A stretch of 64,000 nucleotides of DNA. It comes from Prochlorococcus sp. AG-355-I20 (GTDB lineage Bacteria > Cyanobacteriota > Cyanobacteriia > PCC-6307 > Cyanobiaceae). The position numbers and the translations under genes are program-made. A model generated the notes under the pieces. That model did not search any database. It was not told the origin of the DNA and saw nothing but the letters and a program-made list of their open reading frames with translations. Positions 35,000-44,805 of the stretch are shown piece after piece. The stretch spans positions 1 to 64,000 of the forward strand of contig QCDM01000001.1 in the NCBI GenBank assembly GCA_003280895.1. Reading direction: 5' to 3'. Every line of letters begins with the position of its first letter. Within the stretch, counting starts at the first letter, position 1.

Positions 35000-36579
35000 G
35001 AATTTATTTTTTGAATAACTAATGAATTTGGATTTGACCAATCGCCCTTAACTAAATAATTATCATTACCGAAACACATTTCACGGAGTATAAAAAATAT
35101 AGGTTCACTAACTGAATTATCAAATAATGATGTTATGTCATTTATAGAATATTCTCCACCTTCATCTAATAAATTACTTACTTTTTGTTGATACTCAATA
35201 ATATTTGCAGCTGCTTTCTTTCCAGCTTCAACTCCAGGTTGATCATATGCATTTATATTTACCAATTCAGCGTAGAAGGATACAGCCCTCTCAAATAAGG
35301 CGATTAAGGCACCTAGTGAAAAACAATTTAACTTTTCTAACGTAATAGTGATACTTTGTCTGTTTTCACTAGAGAGTGCTGATCTGGTTCCTTGCAAAAA
35401 ACCAGAAAGATATTCTTTAGGATTCTCATTTTCATCAAATATATTAGTAGATGGAGAATCTAATAATTCAATAAAAATACAAAAGAAATTATCAATGCCA
35501 TCTCTCAGTTGCTGAACATAAGCATGCTGATCTGTAGACCCCTTATTACCAAAAACGGAAATACCTTGATTAACTATTTGACCGTTCCTATTAAATTTCT
35601 TTCCTAATGATTCCATTACTAATTGCTGAAGATATTTACTAAAAACCTGTAACCTATCTCTATAAGGTAATACGACCATATCTCTCTTTCCAAGACCATC
35701 ACCAGTTAAATACCATGCGGATGATAATAGTGCTGCTGGATTATTTTTAAAATCACTTATACGTGTGGCTTCATCCATTAATGATGCACCTCTGATAAAT
35801 TCAGAGATATTTTCATTAATAAGAGCTAATGGAAGTAATCCCACAGAGCTTGTAATACTAGTTCTTCCACCAACCCAATCTTGCAAATTAAATATTTTTA
35901 ACCAATTTTCAGAAGTAGCTTTTTTAAATAACTTACTACCTTTCATAGTTATAGCTATAGCATTAGAATTCCATTCAAGAGAATTGTTTTCGCAGTGACT
36001 TTTAATAATTTCCATAGCAATTCTAGGTTCAGGCGTACCACCTGATTTGCTTACTACTACAAATAATGTTGTTGATAATTTTTCAGATAAATCTTCTAAC
36101 TTTTCGCTAATTAAAAAAGGATCAACATTATCGATATAAGAAAAATTTAAGCCTTTAGAACACTTCTGCAGCGACTCTGTAATAAGTAATGGTCCTAGTC
36201 CACTTCCACCAATTCCTATCCATAGAACATCAGTATACTGCTGATTATTCTTATTCTTAATATCCCCATTTAAAATTTGTTTTCCAAATTCAGAGATTGA
36301 ATTAATATCTGCTCTAATTTCTTCTCCTATTTTTGAAGAGGGTGAAATTGATGGATTTCTAAGCCAATAATGTCCAACTTGTCTATTTTCATCAATATTT
36401 GAGATTGCACCATTTTCTAATTCTTTTATTGATGTAAAAACATCTTTAAATTTATCTTCTAAATTTTTTATCTCTTTAATTGTGAAATTAATTTTGCTTA
36501 TGTCTAACCAAATATTTAATTTTTTATCAAACCAAAGATAATTACAAAATTTATCCCAAGAGTTTAAATCTCCATTCAT
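34996..36579 (-). CDS. pgi: glucose-6-phosphate isomerase
   Basis: The 527-residue enzyme carries the family signatures: [33 protein letters not shown], and [36 protein letters not shown] (catalytic Glu and His region). It interconverts glucose-6-phosphate and fructose-6-phosphate for glycogen synthesis and oxidative pentose phosphate cycling. Length fits cyanobacterial PGI. It has a 183-bp upstream gap toward the divergent purN gene. Confidence 0.96.
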   Translation of the reverse strand: MNGDLNSWDKFCNYLWFDKKLNIWLDISKINFTIKEIKNLEDKFKDVFTSIKELENGAISNIDENRQVGHYWLRNPSISPSSKIGEEIRADINSISEFGKQILNGDIKNKNNQQYTDVLWIGIGGSGLGPLLITESLQKCSKGLNFSYIDNVDPFLISEKLEDLSEKLSTTLFVVVSKSGGTPEPRIAMEIIKSHCENNSLEWNSNAIAITMKGSKLFKKATSENWLKIFNLQDWVGGRTSITSSVGLLPLALINENISEFIRGASLMDEATRISDFKNNPAALLSSAWYLTGDGLGKRDMVVLPYRDRLQVFSKYLQQLVMESLGKKFNRNGQIVNQGISVFGNKGSTDQHAYVQQLRDGIDNFFCIFIELLDSPSTNIFDENENPKEYLSGFLQGTRSALSSENRQSITITLEKLNCFSLGALIALFERAVSFYAELVNINAYDQPGVEAGKKAAANIIEYQQKVSNLLDEGGEYSINDITSLFDNSVSEPIFFILREMCFGNDNYLVKGDWSNPNSLVIQKINS

Positions 36580-36730
36580 TTTATATATGTGTATCTTTTA
36601 TTTATTATTCAATTATATCTATACGAATAGTACATAGATTTGAATCATTTAAATTTGTTTAAATTATTATCTTCAAATAAATATGTTTTTGAATATAAAC
36701 AATTATAATTGAGGTTTTTTTTTATTTCAT

Positions 36731-36787
36731 ATGAATTTATCATTGAATAAAATAAAAAAATTTTGGATAGATCATTTAATTACATAA
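36731..36787 (+). CDS. possible leader peptide overlapping purN start (18 aa)
   Basis: ATG at 36731 opens 18 codons ending in TAA at 36785-36787, overlapping the proposed TTG start of purN in another frame. It contains an A-run then T-run at 36751-36764. It may be a leader peptide, an upstream start whose frame once joined purN, or chance. A TATAAT box lies at 36704-36709. Confidence 0.2.
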   Translation: MNLSLNKIKKFWIDHLIT

Positions 36788-37419
36788 TTTCGCCTGAGAT
36801 ATCTGAATTTAGAAGATTTTCCCCTAAATTAAAACTAGGTGTACTTGCTTCTGGGAAAGGAACAAACTTTCAGGAATTAATTAATCTCTCAGAAAAAGGA
36901 GAATTAGATATAGATATAAAAGTTTTAATAACTAACAAAGATGATGCAGGATGTATAAAGAGAGCTGAAAGTAAAAAAATACCTCACAAAATTATAAGAG
37001 GCAAAGACTTTCTGCAAAAGGAGGCATTTGAATTAGAAATTGTAAATACTTTAATTCATTACGATGTTGAACTTGTGGTTATGGCAGGCTGGATGAAAAT
37101 TGTTACTCCATTTTTTATCAATAAATTTAAGAATAAGATAATAAATATTCACCCTTCATTACTTCCAGCATATAAAGGTGGTTCTGCGATAAAGGATTGT
37201 ATATTAAATGGTTCAAAAATAACTGGTTGTTCCGTACATTTTGTTGAAGAGGAGGTAGATAGTGGATCATTGATAATGCAAGCTGCATTGTCTATTAGAA
37301 ATGATGATGATATTGAATCACTTTCCAAAAGAATACAAATGCTTGAGCATATAATCTTACCTCACTCAATCTCACTTGCTGGTTTTTTAATAAGAAGTAA
37401 TTTTATGGAAAATTATTAG
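36763..37419 (+). CDS. purN: phosphoribosylglycinamide formyltransferase
   Basis: The 218-residue frame starts with TTG at 36763, giving about 20 residues before the family core. The core is LGVLASGKGTNFQEL (nucleotide site), then ELVVMAGWMKIVTP, the catalytic Asn-His-Asp region INIHPSLLPAYKG and TGCSVHFVEEEVDSG. It formylates GAR in purine synthesis using 10-formyl-tetrahydrofolate. No ribosome binding site precedes the TTG, and no other start is available between it and the core, so the exact N-terminus is uncertain. The 3' end overlaps argC tail to tail. Confidence 0.92.
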   Translation: MDRSFNYIISPEISEFRRFSPKLKLGVLASGKGTNFQELINLSEKGELDIDIKVLITNKDDAGCIKRAESKKIPHKIIRGKDFLQKEAFELEIVNTLIHYDVELVVMAGWMKIVTPFFINKFKNKIINIHPSLLPAYKGGSAIKDCILNGSKITGCSVHFVEEEVDSGSLIMQAALSIRNDDDIESLSKRIQMLEHIILPHSISLAGFLIRSNFMENY

Positions 37420-38458
37420 TTAAATCAAGACCTTCATCCATTGAAAATCCACTCATAATATTTAAATTTTGAATTGCTTGCCCAGTCTGACCTTTTAACA
37501 AATTATCAATTGTAGATAAAATAATAATCCTTCCATTGCGAATATCAACTTTAACAGAAAGGAAAATTTGGTTTGTATTTTTAACCCATTTTGTTGAAGG
37601 GTACGTATCAATAGGTAATACTTTAATATTTTTGAAATTTCTGTAATAATTATCCAAAAGAATTCTGCAATCATCAGAAGTTAATCCTGGATCTCTTAAT
37701 CTCCCATATATAGTCGAATGCATACCCCTTGAAATTGGAACCAAATGAGGTGTAAAAAGCAGTTCAATTTTATTTCCAGAAATTATAGATGCTACTTGCT
37801 CGATCTCTGAGGTATGTCTATGGTTTATCAATCCATATGCTGATAAGCCTTCACCACATTCTGATAAGAGTAACTTTTGGTTTGGTTCTCGACCTCCTCC
37901 AGAGGTTCCGCTTTTAGAATCAATCACTATTCCTTCATTTTCAATAATTCCTTGCGAAAGATAAGGAACTAATGGAATGAGAGCAGATGTAGGATAGCAT
38001 CCTGGACAGGCAATTAATCTTCCTTTTGAAATGGCTTCCTTATTTATTTCAGGAAGACCGTAGACTGCCTCTTTACATAAATCATCATCATTCCTTTTAT
38101 AAATAGCTGCCTCTTTGGAATATACATTTTTCCATTGATCTAAAGACCTATATCTGTAATCAGCAGATAAATCAATAACTTTAAGTCCTCGATCTAATAA
38201 TTTCCTTGTCAATGTTGAAGATAGGCCATTTGGTAAGCAAAGCAAAGCAACATCCGCATTTTTTGAAATATTATCTACGGAAATTTCTTCTATATAAGGA
38301 TCATTATCTAGATAAATAAAAGGAAAATTATCATTCCACTTTGATCCAGACGTTTTATTACCTCCTAAAAATGAGATTTTATATTTTTTAATTTTCTTTA
38401 AGAGATTTACTGCTTGAATACCGCCGTAACCAGTAGCACCTACTATTGCAACATTCAT
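37403..38458 (-). CDS. argC: N-acetyl-gamma-glutamyl-phosphate reductase
   Basis: The 351-residue enzyme has the NADP-binding VAIVGATGYGGIQAVNLL at the N-terminus and the active-site cysteine in RLIACPGCYPTSA near residue 150, followed by SGTSGGGREP and the conserved histidine in LINHRHTSEIEQV. It performs the third step of arginine synthesis. It is convergent with purN (17 bp overlap) and divergent from ribBA. Confidence 0.96.
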   Translation of the reverse strand: MNVAIVGATGYGGIQAVNLLKKIKKYKISFLGGNKTSGSKWNDNFPFIYLDNDPYIEEISVDNISKNADVALLCLPNGLSSTLTRKLLDRGLKVIDLSADYRYRSLDQWKNVYSKEAAIYKRNDDDLCKEAVYGLPEINKEAISKGRLIACPGCYPTSALIPLVPYLSQGIIENEGIVIDSKSGTSGGGREPNQKLLLSECGEGLSAYGLINHRHTSEIEQVASIISGNKIELLFTPHLVPISRGMHSTIYGRLRDPGLTSDDCRILLDNYYRNFKNIKVLPIDTYPSTKWVKNTNQIFLSVKVDIRNGRIIILSTIDNLLKGQTGQAIQNLNIMSGFSMDEGLDLTNNFP

Positions 38459-38546
38459 TTCTTTGAATTGGCAGACTTTGAGATAGGATTATAAAGTGTT
38501 GAATTTAAGGTAACTAAAACACTATTTTTCTATATTGATAGGAATA

Positions 38547-40271
38547 ATGAAAGAAACAAGTCCCAAATCAAATAATGGAACAATTTTGGATATAAATGAA
38601 TCGTTTAAAATTGAATTTGATCCTATCAGCGATGCGTTGGCAGCTATAAGAAATGGTGAATGCATAATTGTTGTAGATGATGAAAGGAGGGAAAATGAAG
38701 GAGATTTAATATGTGCGGCTCAGTTTGCGACTCCACAGCAAATTAATTTTATGGCTACTGAGGGACGTGGTCTTATATGCCTAGCAATGCAAGGTGAAAA
38801 ACTTGATTCATTAGATTTACCATTAATGGTAGATAGAAATACAGATGAAAATCAAACAGCTTTTACAGTATCAATTGATGCTGGACCTGAAAATAATGTT
38901 ACTACTGGAATATCTGCTGAAGACAGAGCAAAGACAATACAAGTTGCTATAAACCCAAATACAAAACCTGATGATTTAAGGAGGCCAGGACATGTTTTTC
39001 CATTAAGAGCTAAAAATGGTGGAGTATTAAAAAGGGCAGGACATACCGAAGCGGCAGTAGATATTGCAGCAATGTCAGGTCTTTATCCCGCTGGAGTGAT
39101 TTGTGAAATACAAAATCCTGACGGTTCTATGTCGAGACTTCCACAACTTAAAGAATATGCAAAACAGTGGGGAATGAAATTAATATCAATAGCTGATTTA
39201 ATAAGTTATCGGTTTCAAACTGAGAGATTTGTATTTAGAAAATCTGATGCTGTTCTTCCAAGTATTTTTGGTAATTTCAAAGCTTATGGATATGTTAATG
39301 AACTAGATGGATCGGAGCACGTCGCATTAGTTAAACAAAAATCATCGAAATTAAGCGAACCTGTATTGGTAAGAATGCATTCAGAGTGCTTAACTGGTGA
39401 TGCTTTTGGATCATTACGTTGTGATTGTAGACCTCAGTTAGAGGCAGCTTTATCAAGAATAGAAAAGGAGGAAGAAGGAGTTGTCGTTTACTTGAGACAA
39501 GAAGGCAGAGGTATTGGTCTAATAAATAAATTAAAAGCTTACAGCTTACAAGATGGTGGATTAGACACTGTAGAAGCTAATGAAAAATTAGGTTTTCCAG
39601 CCGATCTCAGAAATTATGGAGTTGGAGCACAAATATTAACTGATTTAGGTATAAAAAAATTAAAATTACTAACCAACAATCCAAGAAAAATTGCTGGATT
39701 AGGTGGGTATGGAATAGAAGTTATTGAGAGAGTTCCATTAGTTATTTGTCCAAACGATAATAATGCAGAATATTTGAGTGTTAAAAAAACAAAGTTAGGC
39801 CACATGATTGATGATGATAATTCTAATTCCAATAATGTTGATCCATTTATATCAATTTTTCTTGACGGACAATATAAATCTATTGATTTAGTTCCAATAA
39901 AAAATAATGTTATTAAATTCTGCAGTGAACAAAACATTAATATTAAACTTGAAAGTAGTCCAAGATTATTGGCGTTTTGGAACCGACCAAAATTAGTATG
40001 GAGAATTTTACATGATCAGAATAGAACCAATTCCAACATTAATGATGAGGAAATAAAGAATATAGAATTATTTATTCAGTTTTTATCCAAATATGAAAAC
40101 AGTACAAAGATTGGGATTATTGTCTCTAGAAATCTTGAACAAGCATTACATCCAAAAAGTAGCATCAAACTAATCAATACTAAATTCACTATTAATAACG
40201 AAATCTTATATTCTTCTACCAGAAAATTTAATCTAGATAAAGAGACATTCAGTATTGTTTTTGAAGGCTAA
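38547..40271 (+). CDS. ribBA: bifunctional riboflavin enzyme RibBA with C-terminal extension
   Basis: The start chosen is ATG at 38547 (574 residues); an in-frame TTG at 38535 would add four. Residues about 20-225 are 3,4-dihydroxy-2-butanone-4-phosphate synthase ([17 protein letters not shown]). About 230-425 are GTP cyclohydrolase II, with the zinc cysteines in [17 protein letters not shown] and the catalytic RQEGRGIGL. Both feed riboflavin synthesis. A further 145 or so residues after [19 protein letters not shown] and the conserved YL...KLGH tail have no recognised domain ([14 protein letters not shown] onward). No riboswitch is evident in the short upstream gap. Confidence 0.95.
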   Translation: MKETSPKSNNGTILDINESFKIEFDPISDALAAIRNGECIIVVDDERRENEGDLICAAQFATPQQINFMATEGRGLICLAMQGEKLDSLDLPLMVDRNTDENQTAFTVSIDAGPENNVTTGISAEDRAKTIQVAINPNTKPDDLRRPGHVFPLRAKNGGVLKRAGHTEAAVDIAAMSGLYPAGVICEIQNPDGSMSRLPQLKEYAKQWGMKLISIADLISYRFQTERFVFRKSDAVLPSIFGNFKAYGYVNELDGSEHVALVKQKSSKLSEPVLVRMHSECLTGDAFGSLRCDCRPQLEAALSRIEKEEEGVVVYLRQEGRGIGLINKLKAYSLQDGGLDTVEANEKLGFPADLRNYGVGAQILTDLGIKKLKLLTNNPRKIAGLGGYGIEVIERVPLVICPNDNNAEYLSVKKTKLGHMIDDDNSNSNNVDPFISIFLDGQYKSIDLVPIKNNVIKFCSEQNINIKLESSPRLLAFWNRPKLVWRILHDQNRTNSNINDEEIKNIELFIQFLSKYENSTKIGIIVSRNLEQALHPKSSIKLINTKFTINNEILYSSTRKFNLDKETFSIVFEG

Positions 40272-40275
40272 AATA

Positions 40276-40713
40276 CTATTTTAAAGTTGCTTTTAGAATT
40301 TTTGATCCATTAGTGAGTTTTAGCACTACATCCATATCATTTGTCTTACCAAAAACGGTATGAACTCCATCTAGATGAGGCTGTGGTTCGTAAACAATAA
40401 AAAACTGACTACCACCGGTATCCTTTCCTGCATGAGCCATTGAAAGTGAACCTTTTAGATGTTTATTGGAATTGATTTCACATTTAATATTATATCCAGG
40501 TCCTCCAGTTCCAGGCATTCCAGATGATCCATCACGAGTATTTGGACATCCACCCTGAGCCATAAATCCAGGAATAACTCTGTGAAATGCTAGACCATCA
40601 TAAAAACCATCACTAATCAACTTCGTGAAGTTTTTAACTGTATTAGGTGCGTCGTTAAAGAAAAATTCAATATTTATGCTTCCAACTTCTGTCTCAAATA
40701 ATGCAGTTGTCAT
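40276..40713 (-). CDS. cyclophilin-type peptidyl-prolyl isomerase
   Basis: The 145-residue protein is a minimal cyclophilin: [32 protein letters not shown] with the catalytic Arg, [19 protein letters not shown], and [10 protein letters not shown]. There is no signal peptide, so it should act in the cytoplasm in protein folding. Convergent with ribBA. The DUF3110 gene lies 38 bases upstream on the same strand. Confidence 0.93.
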   Translation of the reverse strand: MTTALFETEVGSINIEFFFNDAPNTVKNFTKLISDGFYDGLAFHRVIPGFMAQGGCPNTRDGSSGMPGTGGPGYNIKCEINSNKHLKGSLSMAHAGKDTGGSQFFIVYEPQPHLDGVHTVFGKTNDMDVVLKLTNGSKILKATLK

Positions 40714-40751
40714 TTTTTATTTTTTTAATAACTTACTTGATATTTTAATAG

Positions 40752-41135
40752 CTAAAGCAACTTTTCAAGGTTTTCCTTAATGGTATTTATATCAATGTTA
40801 TCTTTTTTGCTATTTTTGTCTTCAGCCCAATTTTCAACTTCTAGGTTTTTCTGGGGTGGTGAAATTAATAACCTATCTTCTGCAGTTTTAGGTACAAAAT
40901 TCTTTTGTACTAATTTGAATTCATAATCTAATTTAATACAGAAATCTTTTATTTCCTCTATGTTGATTATTTCAACTGTTGGTAAAGGAAAATCTTGAGC
41001 TTCTAGTAGACCACAATATCTTGTTGCATCATCCTTATCTTCAAACATTAGAACAATCGTCCTTCCCTTAAGTTCGATTGAATGAATTCCTTCCTTATCT
41101 GTTCCTGAATTATATAAAAGAACAAATATGTCCAT
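40752..41135 (-). CDS. DUF3110 family protein
   Basis: The start preferred is the ATG at complement 41133-41135 (MDIFVLLYNSGTD); an upstream ATG adds three residues. The 127-residue protein has the DUF3110 region LLYNSGTDKEGIHSIELKGR with DDATRYCGLLEAQDFPLPTVE, a compact alpha/beta domain seen in cyanobacteria and plants. The C-terminal 40 residues are charged and probably disordered. Function unknown. It follows dnaJ on the same strand and may be co-transcribed with it. Confidence 0.78.
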   Translation of the reverse strand: MDIFVLLYNSGTDKEGIHSIELKGRTIVLMFEDKDDATRYCGLLEAQDFPLPTVEIINIEEIKDFCIKLDYEFKLVQKNFVPKTAEDRLLISPPQKNLEVENWAEDKNSKKDNIDINTIKENLEKLL

Positions 41136-41168
41136 AAGTATCAATTTTTCTAATTATATAATATTTGA

Positions 41169-42095
41169 TTAAGAATCAGAAAGTGATAATTCTTGTAATC
41201 TTGTATATAAAGCAATTTCTTCATCATTAATGTCAGCAGGTATCACTACCAAGATTTCAACATATTGATCACCTACATTATCTTCAAAAGTTAAACCCCT
41301 CCCTTTCAAACGTAACATTCTGCCCGTAGATGATTTTGGTGGTACTTGAAGTGTGACATTTCCATCAAGGGTAGGAACCTCTACTGCACAACCAAGAAGA
41401 GCATCATGAGGAAATAACTCTAATTTATATAAAACTCTTAAACCATCAATTCTTAGACCACTTTCCGTTTGAACTTTTAACTGTAGATAATGATCTTTAC
41501 CTCCTCTTGCAATATTTTCAAGTCTTAATCTCCAGCCATCTCCAGCGAAAGGTGGTGTATCAACTTCTACTACAGTTTCATCTTCAAGCTCAATTAAAAT
41601 TGAAGCTCCATTTAAGGCCTCATCAGGAGTTAATTCAATAACTGTTTCAATATCTTTGTGGAGTTTGACTGGAGGCGGCTCTTCTGGAGACGTTGTAGGG
41701 TATTGAAAATTACTAAAGTCATCATTATTTGTATTTATCGATTCATCCTCAAATGGTTCATCATCATATTCCTCATAGTTCTTTGGTGAGTATTCATATC
41801 CAAATAATGAATCAAGATAATCTTGAAAATCAGGAAACCCTGTCTTGAAATTATTATTTTCGTAATCATCCTTGATATTTTCATCCGAACTATTTTTTCT
41901 TTTACTAGGGTCACGAAGATATTCATATGCTTCGTTAATTAATTTAAATCTCTCTTCTGCATTAAGATCATTTTTATTTAAATCTGGATGCCATTTTCTC
42001 GCTTCTCTTCGAAAGGCCTTTTTAAGTTCTTTATCATCAAAATCAGGGGATAAACCTAAAATTGACAAATAGTCTTTTTTAGAGGAAGTAGTCAT
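41169..42095 (-). CDS. dnaJ: DnaJ co-chaperone (type B, no zinc finger)
   Basis: The start chosen is the ATG at complement 42093-42095 (MTTSSKKDYLSILG), as the J-domain begins there; a longer frame begins 33 bases further up. The 308-residue protein has a J-domain with H-P-D in KWHPDLNKND near residue 35, an acidic linker (about 75-140), and two C-terminal beta domains (IELTPDEALNGA; VEVDTPPFAGDGWRLRL; LDGNVTLQVPPKSSTGRMLRLKGRG). The Cys-rich zinc region of DnaJ type A is missing. It activates DnaK. The start lies inside the last 17 bases of dnaK, so the two are translationally coupled. Confidence 0.92.
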   Translation of the reverse strand: MTTSSKKDYLSILGLSPDFDDKELKKAFRREARKWHPDLNKNDLNAEERFKLINEAYEYLRDPSKRKNSSDENIKDDYENNNFKTGFPDFQDYLDSLFGYEYSPKNYEEYDDEPFEDESINTNNDDFSNFQYPTTSPEEPPPVKLHKDIETVIELTPDEALNGASILIELEDETVVEVDTPPFAGDGWRLRLENIARGGKDHYLQLKVQTESGLRIDGLRVLYKLELFPHDALLGCAVEVPTLDGNVTLQVPPKSSTGRMLRLKGRGLTFEDNVGDQYVEILVVIPADINDEEIALYTRLQELSLSDS

Positions 42096-44076
42096 TGTCC
42101 CATGGATCATCGTCCCTAGAATTACCATACCTCGAATTTCTATAATTTCTATTCATTTGATTATCCCAAGGATCATCATCCCAATAATCATCTGAAAAGA
42201 GTTCGTCCTTTAATGATCCAAATGTATTTTTAATGCCCTGTAGGGGATTATTATCAGTTTTCTTTACTGCCGCAAATTTTCTGTTTAAACCGAATAATGC
42301 TTCTTGTAAGGCACTTACTGAAATTTCTAATTCTTGAGGATCATCGTCATCTATATACTCTTCAACATCTTGAATGGCTAATTCAACAGCTCTTTGTTGC
42401 CTTTCGGCGCCATAAGGACCAAATTCTAATGAAGCATCTCTAAGTCTTCTCTCAGCTTGCGCAATAAGAGTTAAAGCACTATTTTTTCTATCAATTACAG
42501 ATCTTCTCTTCCTATCTTCATTAGCTTTTACTTTGGCTTCTTCAATTATCGAATTTATTTCTTGTTCATTTAAATTAGAGCCACCAGAGATTGTAACTGT
42601 TTGCTTTCTTCCAGTTGTTCTATCAGTTGCACTTACCTCTAAAAGACCATTAGCATCAATATCAAAAGCTACCTGGACTTGAGGTATCCCTCTTGGAGCT
42701 GGAGGTATTCCTGATAGTCTAAATTTACCAAGTGATTTATTTTCAGAGGCTAAAGGCCTTTCTCCCTGCCTTACTTGAACAACTACTGATGATTGATTAG
42801 CCTCGGAAGTACTAAAAACATCAGATTGTCTAACTGGTATTGGCGTATTACGAGGAATTAGTACCTTCATAAGACCGCCAATAGTTTCTAAACCTAAAGA
42901 TAAGGGAGTAACATCATTTAGAAGTAAATCTTGTAAATCACCACTAATTATTCCAGATTGTATCGCAGCTCCAACTGCTACGACTTCATCAGGATTAACA
43001 GATTGACAAGGATCATTAGGAACAAGAGTCTTTACTAATTGTTGAACCATTGGGATTCTTGTGCTGCCGCCTACAAGAACTACCTCATCAATATCTTCTG
43101 CGTTCCATCCAGAATCATCTAAAGCTATTTGCACAGGTTCTAATAACCTATCAAGTAAATCTTTTGATAATGATTCAAATATTCTTCTGTCTAAAGTTTC
43201 TTCAATATGTAATGGCCCCTCTTTACTTGTTGTGATAAATGGTAGAGATATTTTTGTTTTTTGTAATCCTGACAATTCACATTTAGCTTTTTCAGCAGCC
43301 TCAGTTAATCTCTGTAAAGCTTGTCTATCCCTTCTTAGATCAATATCATGTTTAAATAGAAATTTTTCTGCAAGCCAATCAACTATTTTTGAATCAAAAT
43401 TATTTCCTCCTAACTGGGTATCACCACAAGTGGCTTTAACATCAAATACTCCATTAGAAATTTTCAATAAAGAAACATCAAATGTTCCTCCTCCTAAATC
43501 AAAAACCAAAACATTATTAGAAGAACTTTTTTCAAAACCATAAGCTAGAGCAGCAGCAGTAGGTTCATTTAGAATTCTGTCTACTTTAATACCAGCTAAT
43601 ATTGCAGAATCCTTTGTAGCTTGCCTTTGAGATTCATTAAAGTAAGCAGGGACAGTAATAACTGCAGAATCAACAGTATCTCCAAGATAAGTTTCAGCAT
43701 CATTAATTAATTTTCTAATCAATGAGCTCACTAATTCTTCTGGTGCATACTCTCTTTCTGTATTTGGACTAAGAACCCTAACGCTTCCGTTGGTATTAGC
43801 CTTAACGTTATAAGGAACAGAAATACTATTATCATCTAATTCATCCCAGTCACTACCAATAAATCGTTTAAGGTTATAAAAGGTATTCTTAGGATTTAGA
43901 ACAAGTTGTCTTCTCGCTTGGTCTCCTATTACTATTTCCTTGTCTTTTGTAAATCCAACTATTGAAGGTGTCGTTCTAGAACCCTCAGAATTTGCAATAA
44001 CAATTGGACGTCCAGCTTCTATTACTCCTACAACAGAGTTAGTAGTACCTAAATCAATTCCAACTATTTGCCCCAT
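42079..44076 (-). CDS. dnaK: Hsp70 chaperone DnaK (DnaK1-like)
   Basis: The 665-residue protein has the full Hsp70 ATPase (IVGIDLGTTNSVVGV at the start; AVITVPAYFNESQRQATKDSA; VLVFDLGGGTFDVSLL; VVLVGGSTRIPMVQQLV) and peptide-binding domain (VTPLSLGLETIGG ... FRLSGIPPAPRGIPQV). The C-terminus is unusual, with two DDDPWDN copies near residues 635 and 655 and ending in DNDYFL instead of the EEVD-like or simple acidic tail of DnaK2. This matches the DnaK1 subgroup of cyanobacteria. No CIRCE element was found upstream. It is followed by dnaJ, which overlaps its end. Confidence 0.95.
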   Translation of the reverse strand: MGQIVGIDLGTTNSVVGVIEAGRPIVIANSEGSRTTPSIVGFTKDKEIVIGDQARRQLVLNPKNTFYNLKRFIGSDWDELDDNSISVPYNVKANTNGSVRVLSPNTEREYAPEELVSSLIRKLINDAETYLGDTVDSAVITVPAYFNESQRQATKDSAILAGIKVDRILNEPTAAALAYGFEKSSSNNVLVFDLGGGTFDVSLLKISNGVFDVKATCGDTQLGGNNFDSKIVDWLAEKFLFKHDIDLRRDRQALQRLTEAAEKAKCELSGLQKTKISLPFITTSKEGPLHIEETLDRRIFESLSKDLLDRLLEPVQIALDDSGWNAEDIDEVVLVGGSTRIPMVQQLVKTLVPNDPCQSVNPDEVVAVGAAIQSGIISGDLQDLLLNDVTPLSLGLETIGGLMKVLIPRNTPIPVRQSDVFSTSEANQSSVVVQVRQGERPLASENKSLGKFRLSGIPPAPRGIPQVQVAFDIDANGLLEVSATDRTTGRKQTVTISGGSNLNEQEINSIIEEAKVKANEDRKRRSVIDRKNSALTLIAQAERRLRDASLEFGPYGAERQQRAVELAIQDVEEYIDDDDPQELEISVSALQEALFGLNRKFAAVKKTDNNPLQGIKNTFGSLKDELFSDDYWDDDPWDNQMNRNYRNSRYGNSRDDDPWDNDYFL

Positions 44077-44289
44077 GATTTTAGATCGCTAAATTAAAGC
44101 AAAATTTACTAATAATTTAATTAATTTTTATCTTAGATATTTACATATAATAGTAAAAATCAAATATTTTCAACTTTATTTAAATAAATAAGATTATTTA
44201 TAACTTGTTAATGAGATTACTATCAATTTTGAAAGATATTACAAAGACAAAGGTGTTGATGTATTTAACCAAAATAAACTAATATAAAA

Positions 44290-44376
44290 CGGAGAGAGAG
44301 GGATTCGAACCCTCGATAAAGTTGCCCCTATACAGCATTTCCAGTGCTGCGCCTTCAACCACTCGGCCACCTCTCC
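44290..44376 (-). tRNA. tRNA-Ser (GGA)
   Basis: The minus strand folds into an 87-nt class II tRNA: acceptor GGAGAGG/TCTCTCC with G-T last pair, G discriminator, anticodon loop CTGGAAA with GGA at the anticodon, the long variable arm typical of tRNA-Ser, and T-arm GAGGG-TTCGAAT-CCCTC. CCA is not encoded. Confidence 0.95.
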
Positions 44377-44425
44377 CAGGATAACTATCTTAACCCTTAA
44401 TCATCCCATTTTAGAGGAAAGTTAT

Positions 44426-44800
44426 TTGAAAAAGACTTTCACAGTCACGATTAAAAATAAGGAAACCGGAAAGGTCTACCAAGAGCAGGTTAATAGTGAT
44501 GATTACATACTTAAGGAATTTGAAAAGAAAGGTTTCAAACTTGCATTTTCATGTAGAAATGGTTGCTGTACAAGTTGTGCAGTTAAAATTAAATCTGGTA
44601 CCTTAGAACAACCTGAAGCCATGGGTGTATCTCAGGCTTTAAAAGACAAAGGCTATGCACTTCTTTGTGTAGCTAAAGCAACTTCAGATCTTGAGGTAGA
44701 AACTACATATGAAGATGAAGTTTACGATTTACAATTTGGACAATATTTTGGGAGGGGAAATACAAGAGTTGCGCCACCTTGGGAATTTGAGGAAGATTAA
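44426..44800 (+). CDS. plant-type [2Fe-2S] ferredoxin with tail
   Basis: The frame starts at TTG (44426), preceded by GAGGAAA at a good distance; no ATG exists before the domain. The 124-residue protein binds one [2Fe-2S] cluster through CRNGCCTSC (C-x4-C-x2-C) near residues 44-52 and a fourth Cys in LLCVAKATSD near 85. An extra Cys replaces the usual Ser or Ala of CRAGSCSSC. The C-terminal 30 residues (FGQYFGRGNTRVAPPWEFEED) go beyond the 97-residue photosynthetic ferredoxin. It probably carries electrons in a role other than the main PetF. Followed five bases later by the inositol-phosphatase gene. Confidence 0.85.
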   Translation: MKKTFTVTIKNKETGKVYQEQVNSDDYILKEFEKKGFKLAFSCRNGCCTSCAVKIKSGTLEQPEAMGVSQALKDKGYALLCVAKATSDLEVETTYEDEVYDLQFGQYFGRGNTRVAPPWEFEED

Positions 44801-44805
44801 CTATC

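Noticed and set aside
38459..38546. Possible FMN riboswitch before ribBA
   Set aside because: Only 88 bp between argC and ribBA, with none of the conserved FMN-element segments.
44077..44289. CIRCE or other heat-shock operator before dnaK
   Set aside because: No TTAGCACTC / GAGTGCTAA inverted pair is present; the region is plain AT-rich DNA.
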